Below are positions 55,901 through 64,000 of a DNA stretch of 64,000 nucleotides, one piece after another; the stretch's first letter is position 1; each line of letters opens with the position of its first letter. The notes beneath the pieces were generated by a model. That model made no database searches, had not been told where the DNA came from, and saw only the letters and a list, made by a program, of their open reading frames with translations. The position numbers and the translations under genes were made by a program. Source of the DNA: Asterella californica. Taxonomy: Eukaryota; Streptophyta; Marchantiopsida; Marchantiales; Aytoniaceae. The DNA lies in assembly GCA_036924285.1 (NCBI GenBank), contig JAYKYS010000006.1, positions 28,246,001-28,310,000 of the forward strand, in the 5' to 3' direction.

Positions 55901-56423
55901 TCTTCAACCAAGTGACGAGGTTGTACTACATCTCTCGATCTGGACTCACCCATCGGAGATTGAAATATGTCACGGTTAACCACTCTGGATGGAGACGACA
56001 CTCGATGCAAAGTCCCTCTAGGAAGAGAACGAGAAGTAGTAGCTAGAGGCAAAGAACAAGAAGTAGAAGGAGATGCCTCTCGTAAAGAAACACGAGAAGA
56101 TAGTTGAGAAGAGGATGTGAGAGTTTTCTGAATAGATTGGTATTTCTCTCTGTGAACTTGAAGTTCTTCTCGAGCATCTGCTGAAAAGGATTTGTCAATC
56201 GAGTTTTTCAACAATGCGTTAACTCTACTCTCAAGAATCGTGGCACTTCCGTATGTACACTTCAAAATATTTTGAAAGCCAATCCTCCGCAGCTATGCAA
56301 GTAAGTCCCAGTGATTTCCTAGACTTCCATCTCTTTCACTTCTTCTGAAGTGAAATCAGCATGAATATGTAACGGTGATGCTACATCCTCGCAAGTCCAC
56401 TCAGTGGAATTATTGTCACTCAT
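52955..56423 (-). pseudogene. Multi-exon gene of unknown function at the right end of the giant transposon
   Basis: Candidate start 56423 (MSDNNSTEWTCEDV). A long frame 56265-55033 with one TAG (55447-55449) contains FSADAREELQVHREKYQS, KRVWRPKPPGVPKTEWDS and FKDHKKHGRYNQKSL; near 55150 it shifts to MTETVHLLSYMFHAENNGDE. Ser/Asp-rich segments follow (54829-54650; 54594-53786, with TAG 54262 and TGA 54040). Then good splice joins: donor GTATGT after 53786, acceptor before 53669 (IVTLNAQSLSTVIRSRL); exon 53456-53346 (DYVKNFIWAVQLETRYVS); donor GTAATA, acceptor CCCAACAG; last exon 53263-52955 (VFKLFNWESKLNIAMFAMG). Phases agree across these joins. One intron (53494-53457) would be only 38 nt. 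No family recognised. By position it could be the second protein that CACTA-like elements carry to bind subterminal repeats (inference). Confidence 0.5.
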
Positions 56424-56639
56424 CGTGCATATACAATCAAAGATCTTATCCACCACTACACTCAAGGAATATAAAGTCGAAAGAATAAGATGAAAAGAAA
56501 CTACTCCTTCTAGATATAGTTGAAAAAGCTGAGAGGAAAGAGATATGATCGGAAGGAGAGAGAACGGTTTCAAAGTTAACTGAAAAAAGACAGTACTGGA
56601 AGACATCAGAAATAGGAGGACAGAGGGGTATCTCAAAAT

Positions 56640-57200
56640 TAACCGCAAAAACACTCAAAATTAACCGCGAAAACTCTTAGCGCTGCAAGGACAGTACCGG
56701 TCAAAATGAGAAGTGTGAGGATGAAAGAGAGATTTCAAAGTTAACCGCGAAACTCATAGCGATGCAAAGACAGTACTAGGCGAAATGAGAAACGTGAAGG
56801 TCAGACAGGGATTTCAAAATCAACCGCGAAAACTCTCTGCGCTGCAAAGACAATAACAGCCATTTAATGAAAGATGTGAGAAGAACAAAGGGAGATTTCA
56901 AAGTGAGCGCTACAAAGACAACATTGGACAGAATGAGAAATTAACAGGACAGAGATCTTTCAAAATTAGATGGCAGTTGAATTCAACCTCTTCGTAGAAT
57001 TACTTGTTTCTGTATGTTGGGCGGCGCATTGAAGATGTCGATGAATGATGCATACTTACTGCGAAAGCAGTTGAATTCAACCTCTTTCTAGATCGTTCAG
57101 GAGTATAGATCGTTCAGGAGTAAAGGTGGACTAAAATTACTTGTTTTTGTACGTTGACGGCGCATTGAAGATGTCGACGAATGATGCGTACTTATTGCGC
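56640..57200 (-). repeat. Subterminal repeats of the giant transposon
   Basis: AACCGCGAAAACTC or close variants occur at about 56642, 56660, 56740 and 56823, each followed by AGCGCTGCAA.GACA-like text, with units of roughly 80-90 bases. Further out, GGCGGCGCATTGAAGATGTCGA.GAATGATGC.TACTTA occurs twice (about 57020 and 57148). Non-coding. Clustered short repeats next to the ends are typical of CACTA/CMC elements, where they bind element proteins. Confidence 0.65.
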
Positions 57201-57249
57201 AATCAGGAACCGTAGGTGAACGATGTGGAGGACAATTACTGCAGAAAAT

Positions 57250-57685
57250 ATCTATAAGGTGGACGTCAACTCTCGTTGTAACAGCCAACAGAAGAGAAGC
57301 GGTGGACTCTTTCTCTCGTACTGTGACCGCGTGATAACGGCACACCACGATGTAGAGATCTTCTAGATCTGATCTCTTCTTCTACTTGTTACAACCAACG
57401 CGACGCAATGAATACCTAACGGATGGAAAGATCTCATCAATATATCAAGAGAAAGGGTCAAACAACCCAACGCCCAGAAGGGAGAAGGAACATCGGGATT
57501 AAGCTCTACTATCAGAAGCTCTAAGGTCTCCTACCGCTGCTATAATATCAAACACTGGTAAATCTTGTGAACCGTGTCGGCTACAGTTAGAGCAAGTTCT
57601 CTAGCGAATGCTCAACCTGTAGCTTAAGTGCAAGCTTAAGTGCAAGCTTAACGTCGGATGGAAGACCCCATCAATATAACACGTC
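57250..57685 (-). repeat. Right inverted arm
   Basis: Reverse complement of the left arm, with one 223-base unit instead of two plus a part. It contains a 12-base duplication (CTTAAGTGCAAG twice near 57624-57650). It ends in ...CAATATAACACGTC at 57685. Confidence 0.85.
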
Positions 57686-58840
57686 AATTTGCTTCGGACT
57701 TGATGAACTCGTGACGATGTTACTTCATAGTGAATGCTAATATTATCAAGATAGTAGAAAGAGATGACATACAATACGTGAGCCCATCAATTTCTCTGAC
57801 ATAGCAGTTGGAACGGAAAAGATGGAGGGAAGTGAAACTCGGATGCCACATCTAGGGCGAACACACCTCCAACAACGCTGAAATCCAGATATATTATATG
57901 AAGAGGTCCATGTAGGTCCTACAAACCTGTGACACAGCAAGAACTGTGAGTCAAACAGCAAAGTGAGGAGTTAGAATAAAGAATGAGGTAGTGGTCGGTT
58001 ACTGAATCTCAGTAACCATAACTAGCAGCAGCTTTTCGCTGTTGCACTTGTTCAATAACAGACAGAAACGACATGATCGTGTTCGACCGCGAGAGTAGAT
58101 CAGATGGTTGGTTCGTTCCTTGTCGAGTATGTACAGATCCAGATGGTTGGTTCGTTCCTCCTCGAGTATGTACATTGTATGTAAATTACCAAACTTACAA
58201 GAAGAATAAAGAAGCTTTTGTCATCCCTGCATCGACCAATACTCAACAAACATCTACCATGGATGCAGAATATAGATCTGGCTGGCGTTTCCGTTCAACG
58301 GTTCACCGTTTCTTGATCATTTCTTGAGACCCTCAAAGATGATTGGAACTAGCTCCGCTCAGAAGTTCACTTCACACCGGTGACTCCTCGTCATGAGGAC
58401 CGACTTGGGTCTCGGTCTGCACAAATTATAATTGCAATTTTATTTTTGATGATCAGTTTTGAGGATGTCCAAAGTAGCCGACGATAATTTAATTTCCTAA
58501 GTGAAACTTATCAACAGCGTTGCAATCACGAGGAGGTAACTAGTGAAGATCAAGCTCCAGAGAACATAAGAGGAACTTAGCGATTCCGTCAGTCGTGGGT
58601 ACATCCTGGACATGTACACATGAGCGACTTCAAGATCCCTCTCTCCTGCAAATAGAATGAATATTTTGTGTTCACATGTTACGATCAACTCTCAAGATTA
58701 AATACGATCAACTCTCAAGTGGCTGAAGCCGTTCAAATAAAGAAAGTGAAGAACTAAAGATTACAACATGCTCAGGTGCAACTCTATTCAAGATCTAAGT
58801 CGATATTCTCGACTATTCGATTTATTCTCTAAATAAAAAA
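57686..58840. other. Right flank of the giant transposon, no gene
   Basis: If the arms mark one insertion, this should continue the left gypsy element (leader and 5' LTR). I find no LTR match; a short open stretch next to the junction (HRHEFIKSEAN on the minus strand, then TAA) could be gag leader but proves nothing. A direct repeat of about 40 bases (GATGGTTGGTTCGTTCCT...CGAGTATGTACA) occurs twice at about 58102-58173. Confidence 0.4.
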
Positions 58841-59294
58841 TATTAGTTAACAAATAAAAAGAGTATAACTTAGAAATAATGTCCATAGATCTTTATGTAA
58901 TCTAGTTATCAAGAAGAAAATTCATCATTATTTACTTTTTTCATATCGCTGTTAGAAAATATATCCAAACTCGTATTTATCACCAATTTCGTTTATCCAC
59001 CCTTTATCAGATCTTAGGTATATCATTTACAAGATGATAAAGAATTAAATTAAAGACAAGTCAACTTATAAGTTCTCTTTCCTTGAGAATAATTACAATA
59101 TACAATTAGCAAATCTTTTGATTATATAATATCTTACTTATTCGTCATTGCTCTGTAGACATAGATGTAAGAAAATATGTATGAATACAATTATCAAAAT
59201 ATATTTCTTACTAAATGAATAAGATATGTTTATGAAAGATAAACTAAAATTAAAACTCCTCATTTTTTCAATTTTTTTTAACCGTGAAAAAAGG

Positions 59295-59375
59295 TGAGGC
59301 CTCATAGAATTTATTGCTTTGTCATTTAAACGAGCTTACGCTCGGTTTGAACAAAACCAGACCCGCTACGGGTCT
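59295..59375. terminator. Palindrome and two tandem hairpins after the island ORF
   Basis: TGAGGCCTCA (59295-59304) is a perfect palindrome; CGAGC/GCTCG (59331-59344) and AGACCCG/CGGGTCT (59359-59375, 3-base loop) are two further stems. On the minus strand they follow the end of the ORF at 59399 within 25 bases, where a transcript end would be. The terminator role is inference. Confidence 0.35.
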
Positions 59376-59398
59376 CCTTAACCCTACTACTACACTCT

Positions 59399-59840
59399 CT
59401 AAACTTTACTCTCCCTAAACTTGCTATTCACCAAAATCTCGTCAACATCCACCACTCTCCTGTCCGTCTTGTGAGTCAGTCGGTTGATTCTTGTCCTACT
59501 CGCATCCCCAAACTTGAGGTCCGTGTTATCCGCCAGCAGGTAGCCATGAGACGCCCACCTGTACCTCCTTGGAGAGCTGGCAGCAGGGGCCACCTGAGGA
59601 TTCTTTCGTCGCCGATTGTGCAACCACTTGTTGCTATTGCTCTCTTGAGGTGCAGCTCTCGTACAACCCTTTGTGATCTTGCACACCTTGCGACCGAGAT
59701 GTCGATTTTCCTTCTGGTGGAGCTTCTTGATTTTCTCTTTACACTTCTTCATGCGAAACCATCAAAATTGCTTTTTGTGCGTCGACTCCATTCTCATGCT
59801 GAGCGCCTGCAGGGTACTCAACATGCCCCTTCCGAGGCAT
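59399..59840 (-). pseudogene. Small Lys-rich ORF in the AT-rich island
   Basis: From ATG at 59840 a frame reads MPRKGHVEYPAGAQ, ENGVDAQKAILMVS and ends at 59739; the overlapping frame from 59752 continues MKKCKEKIKKLHQKENRHLG (helical, heptad-like), a basic middle (NRRRKN) and DVDEILVNSKFRESKV to 59399. Together they look like one protein of about 145 residues with a single frameshift. I do not recognise it. Its setting suggests a foreign insertion (transposon, plasmid or virus), but nothing proves which. Confidence 0.35.
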
Positions 59841-60087
59841 GTTTATTTTCTACTTAAAACTACTCATTAGATCATCTCCTTATTATGCATGCAGCATAGT
59901 TATACCCATATTTACCACTAAATGAAAGGTTTTGATCTTTATTGTACATCTTAGCACATATATAGGTATATTATAGATAAAACCATAGAGAATATAACTG
60001 CAGATAAACAAATTTATAAGTTCTCTCGCCCCCACAATAATTATGGTTCGAAGTATAAAATTAATTCAAATATATGGGTTAATACGA

Positions 60088-61480
60088 TGTCGGAGTGTGA
60101 TCCGTCTACCTAGGAAAGTACCGGGCTTCTGGCTGTGGTTGTTCACTCAAGAGGTTGGCTTTCAGGTTACAACAGGGCTATAAACACTCCCACAGATGTG
60201 TAAGATCTAGTAATATACTCAGAAAGCGAAATTCAAGTCTAGCTGGTAGTAATAAGATCCGGCGGTGAACTTTGACACTCACGGAGAGGAAAACTATGAA
60301 GATTTAGACTTCTAAACTTCCCCTACATGCAAATGAGGTACTACTGAACTCACAGACGAAGTTTCAGCCTGAGATCAAATTCGGACACGGAGATATGAAC
60401 AGAAAAGTTTTGAGCAAGAAAACTACGGCAATTTCCGGTACCTAGATGGCTATTTCGACCTATAACAGAAGATTGGCTTGATCAATTTCAAATATTCTTA
60501 CAAGATTTGGAGTCTACAGGATGCTGAACACCCCTATGATATTGGGACTCCTGAATGTACACAGAACTCCAGATCTCCTCCTCTGAAGTCGCTGCTCTAG
60601 ATTAAGAGCTTTTCAGACCCCTTCTGCTTCAGCGGCCGCCCTGAATTAGTCAGTCACTCAATCGATATAAAACTTTTTAGGAAACCGTAGCCCTGCTGGC
60701 AGAGAACACAACCTCGAAGTTTTGAAGCAATTTCCTCAAATCTGCTGCCAGTGACACTGAAAACCCTAAATCCAACAAAAGTGATTCAATTCTGGCACAA
60801 TTCGAACTTCAATTGATCATAACTTCGTCTTTATTGCCTCAAATCGATCGAAAATTTCACTGGAAGTGCTTGGCATGACGAGCTCTACCCTCCTGTGCTC
60901 TCAAATTTCGAAGTCCTCTCACCAAATGCTCGAACTCTCCTTTAGAGCTCTATTTCTAAATTTAGAGTTAAACTAAAGACAAAGACAGACCAATGGGAGG
61001 TCATAGCTCCACTTGGTTGTCCTTTAGTGCCCTAATCCACGTGGTAACTCAACTTCACTCAAAGGCTACCACGTCAGCCCCTAAAGTGTCAGCGTAAACC
61101 TTAAACTTCACGCGAAGGCATATAAAATAACACGTAACCCTAAAAGATAACTTAACCAATCTAGAAAGCGTGCATGGGCGACAAGTAAGTACAACCCATG
61201 AGCTTAAACCTCTATCAGCATGGAAACCCTAAGTTATGTACTTTCACAACATAGATAAGCATGATATCATTTGCACAAGCGCAGGAGTGCTTGAACAAGA
61301 TAGATAACATACTATCAACCTACTAAGACTCAAAATATATAACACAATAGTGTCAACACCGTATGCAAAAGTGTCAAACATATGTATAAAGGACTAGAAG
61401 TACTATGAGCTAATTTCTAGAACTACTAAACTCAAGCGTCGGAGTAGAAGTCAAGCATGTAGCCGCCAAGTAGCGCGACA
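60088..61480 (-). repeat. LTR of a second, older copy of the young gypsy family
   Basis: 1393 bp, TGTCGGAGTG...GCGCGACA, clearly related to the 1372 bp LTRs but with many substitutions and small indels. The polypurine tract (61493-61481) is conserved. TACGA precedes it; the other end is outside the window. Confidence 0.9.
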
Positions 61481-61526
61481 TCCACCCCCTCTGAACCTGC
61501 ACATCCTCCTGTATGTGCCATCCTGA

Positions 61527-64000
61527 TCAAGACTCTTCAGCTTCGGCTTCAAACTCATCTTCAACCTGCATTGAGTCTTCAGCTTCGTCCTCTGTAAACT
61601 CTACAACGTTGTGGTCCTCCCCTCTCCTCCTAAAGAGCTTGATTCTCTTTCCTGCGACTGGTATCTTGAGCACTGCACCATCTAACTCTCTCAAGGAGTA
61701 TGTGGCATTATCATAAACTTCTAACACCACATAAGGTCCAAACCATCTCTTGGAGAACTTCCTGATAGAGCTATGCTGATTATCAAGACTACTATCATAG
61801 ACTAACACCCAATCACCTTCTTTAACTGGTTTGGGTCGTAATCTATGTGTTCTATCAAATCTGCCTTTGTTTCTCTCTCTAGCAATCTTTAATCTTTTGA
61901 TAGCTTTGGCAACATCCTCAGGTCTACGTTCTAACTGCTGGATCCTTAATGCAAGAAGATCCTCCGTACTTCTACCATCTTCCCATGGCAAAACATTCCA
62001 AGTAGGCACAACCTCCTCAATCGGCATCACAGGTTTCTGTCCTAGTATCAATTCTGCTGGCATGTAATCTGTAACGGTACTATGAGTTGTACGGTCTGCC
62101 CATAAAGCAAACGGTAGCAGTCTAGGCCATTCACGGATCTTACCCTTGCAAGCTTTTACCAAAGCTTTGATGATTGGCGGATGACCTCTTTCGCTCTTGC
62201 CATTCCCTTCAGAATTGTAAGCAGTGGTTAACGCCAACTTGATTCCCAATCGCTTGAAGAACTCAACTGCTTCTTGTGAATCCAGCTCGCCCCTATCTGC
62301 AGTGATCTTTCCCACACACCCATACCTACAAATAACATCTTCAAGTAGAAAGCGGCAGACACTAGCAGTGGTCTTCGTCCTCAAGGCACGGCCTTCAACT
62401 TGGTTAGATAGATCTTCTCTAGCCAAGACTAGATACCTCATTTGTCCAAGTCCAAATGGCATAGTTACCAGATCAACTACCCATTTGTAATGAATGGCTA
62501 AAGGATAAGTAGGATGCAATCCATCACGATGACGTACGTTGAAATACATCTGGCAGGGTATACAAGATGAAACAAACTGTACTACATCCTTATACATACC
62601 CTTCCACCAATACTTCTCCTTCATCTTGGCAAATGTAGCCCAAACTCCTCTATGACCAGCCCATAAACTCTCATGGAACTCCTTGATCAGCTTCTACTGC
62701 AATTCCAAGTCACATACTACCCGTTGCGGTATACCTCCTTGTAGCTTAGGGCGCTTCCATAGATGTCCTCCATGTAAAAAGTAACCATAAGCTGTTCTAC
62801 GGATCCTCTTGAAATCTGCATCAGACCAGCCTTCCTGTCTTTCCAGTGAACTCAAATAGCGCCCAAGATCCAACCACTCACCATCATACATAGTTTCCTC
62901 AAAAAACTCCAACGAGGCTGCAAAACAGCTTCTATCTCTTCTAGCAAGAGCACTAGAATAGAACTCTATTCCCACAATCCTCCTGATCATCTATCATTTC
63001 TTTCTCATCGTAATACCTAGCCCTTGATAATATATCTATCACAAGATTGTCTTTTCCTGCAATATGTCTAAACTCTGGGTTCAAGGACTTGATATATGCT
63101 ATCCACCTCAACATAGCAATATCTGGAGTTGTACAGCTAGTGATCATTCCCAAGAAAGGTAAACAATCTGTCTCCACAACCACAGGTGCTCCTATCAAGT
63201 ATTCCTTATCACTCTTCATCGCAGTAACTACTCCCAATAGCTCTCTCTTGACCTGAGGGTAGTCTCTCTGCCGTGAACTTAATACCTTAGCACCAAAACG
63301 CACCACATATCTATTCCCATCCTCATCATCTTGCCCTACAGCCCATCTAATGCCAATAGGACTAAATCAACAGTGAGGATAACAGATCTCCCCAACTCAT
63401 ATGTTATCTTCCGTAGAGTTGGTGGTGAAGCCAAAAGATCTTTCAACTTCCTCATAGACTCGCTCTGCTCCTCTTGCCACTGAAATCTTTGCCCCTTCTT
63501 CAACAACTTGTACAACGGATCTGCTACATGTGCAAAGTGTGGAATCCATATATGATAAAACACACATGCACCTAGAAATCTTCTCACCTCAGTAACCGAT
63601 CCACATGTCTCCTTCATCCTTCGAATGGCATCAACCTTGTTTGGACAAGGTTTCCGACCATAAGATCCACATAGGTGCCCCACAATCAACACCTCTTGTT
63701 CTCCAAATACAGACTTTGCTCCTGATAAAGTCAAATGAACCTCCTCCAATCGACTCAATATCTTATCACAGTCAGCTATGTGATCTGCAACAAACTTACG
63801 GCACCCCCTCTGATCCATTACCTCATTCTTCTCCTCCTCAGCACATCCTTTGATCGGCACATCATCAAGGAATGGCATAGTTTTTTCAGGAATGAAGTCC
63901 CTCAAAACTTTGTTCATGCCATTCATCATATGTGCTACAGAATTGGTAGCACCTTGTGGCAAGGTGCACATCCTCAGTAATCCCAAAGGTGTCCTCATTG
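61527..64000 (-). pseudogene. gypsy pol, older copy, runs off the window
   Basis: 63998-63336: RT part with TLPQGATNSVAHMMNGM and MPFLDDVPIKG; 63306-62953: RNase H (VKRELLGVVTAM); 62990-62694: linker; 62624-61527: integrase DDE (VVDLVTMPF, KITADRGELD, GNGKSERGH) and the GPY end. Compared with the young copy it has a 1-base loss near 63363, a 1-base gain near 62976 and a CAG to TAG change (62694-62696). Most other differences are silent or conservative. It is dead but recent enough to align base by base. Confidence 0.88.

Larger units (their letters stand above)
11185..57685. mobile_element. Giant composite CMC/TNP2-like DNA transposon (about 46.5 kb)
   Basis: The ends are long inverted arms (11185-11835 and 57250-57685). 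Just inside the left arm is a DDE transposase reading inward; just inside the right arm are subterminal repeats and a second multi-exon gene reading inward. The left arm starts in the middle of an open gypsy gag frame, as an insertion would. The interior also holds a polyphenol oxidase gene and at least four nested LTR elements that explain most of the length. The outermost shared bases are GACGTGTTATATTGATGGGG. I found no clean target duplication (CAATTCAC left and CAATTTGC right are only similar), so two separate opposite copies remain possible. Confidence 0.6.
58841..60087. other. AT-rich island
   Basis: 58800-59330 and 59860-60080 are much richer in A and T than the rest of the window (runs such as AAATAAAAAATATTAG). 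Between them a 500-base segment of ordinary composition holds one short ORF and two hairpins. No other repeat copy in the window. Confidence 0.6.

Noticed and set aside
11177..57693. 8-bp target duplication CAATTCAC / CAATTTGC at the outer ends
   Set aside because: Two of eight positions differ and the alignment overlaps the inverted arm by a base, so it is suggestive at best.
57686..58400. 5' LTR of the left gypsy element beyond the right arm
   Set aside because: No segment matches 4904-5816, so continuity of the gypsy element across the transposon could not be shown.
59295..59420. Helitron 3' end (hairpin near CTRRT)
   Set aside because: Strong hairpins exist, but no CTRRT followed by T in the right place and no TC start were found.

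Overview
The window is nuclear DNA of a land plant, probably an early-diverging one (bryophyte-like; this is an inference). The pointers are GT-AG introns, plant-style Ty1/copia and Ty3/gypsy LTR retroelements, a primer-binding site that looks complementary to plant tRNA-Trp, and a plant-type polyphenol oxidase with tyrosinase, DWL and KFDV parts. Nothing suggests a bacterial origin. There are no rRNA genes, CRISPR arrays or operons. Almost everything is mobile DNA nested in mobile DNA. The only intact host-type gene I can support is the polyphenol oxidase at 18339-20240 (minus).

Layout. 1-3180: decayed Ty1/copia fragment joined to a stray gypsy gag. 3883-4903: a dispersed repeat (second copy at 23503-24030) that holds a SINE-like tRNA-derived piece. 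4904-11184: a decayed Ty3/gypsy element on the minus strand with its 3' LTR; its gag frame is open right up to 11184 and then stops dead. 11185-57685: two long inverted arms (11185-11835 and 57250-57685) bracket 46.5 kb. Inside the left arm lies a three-exon, slightly damaged CMC/TNP2-type DDE transposase reading inward (12141-16159). Inside the right arm lies a multi-exon gene of unknown function, also reading inward (56423-52955), followed toward the arm by subterminal repeats. I read this as one giant, repeatedly invaded CMC-like DNA transposon. The polyphenol oxidase sits about 2 kb from the transposase, where a cargo gene would be.

The middle of that unit (25-52 kb) is filled with LTR elements: a divergent LTR split by a 2.0 kb solo LTR; a family extraordinarily rich in the hexamer GAAGAC/GTCTTC (28905-33388 and 42093-49411), whose reverse transcriptase is found as two halves 14.6 kb apart; and a nearly pristine gypsy element (33389-42092) with two LTRs of identical length and no difference that I can see, CCGG target duplication, a tRNA-Trp-like primer site and two long open frames. 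That element landed in the middle of a coiled-coil ORF of the GAAGAC-rich family. A truncated copy of the left gypsy's LTR (49415-50164) and another copia fragment (50165-52300) follow.

57686-60087 is outside the inverted arms. It holds no clear gene apart from a short lysine-rich ORF next to two strong hairpins in an AT-rich island. From 60088 to the window end lies a second, older copy of the same gypsy family as the young element.
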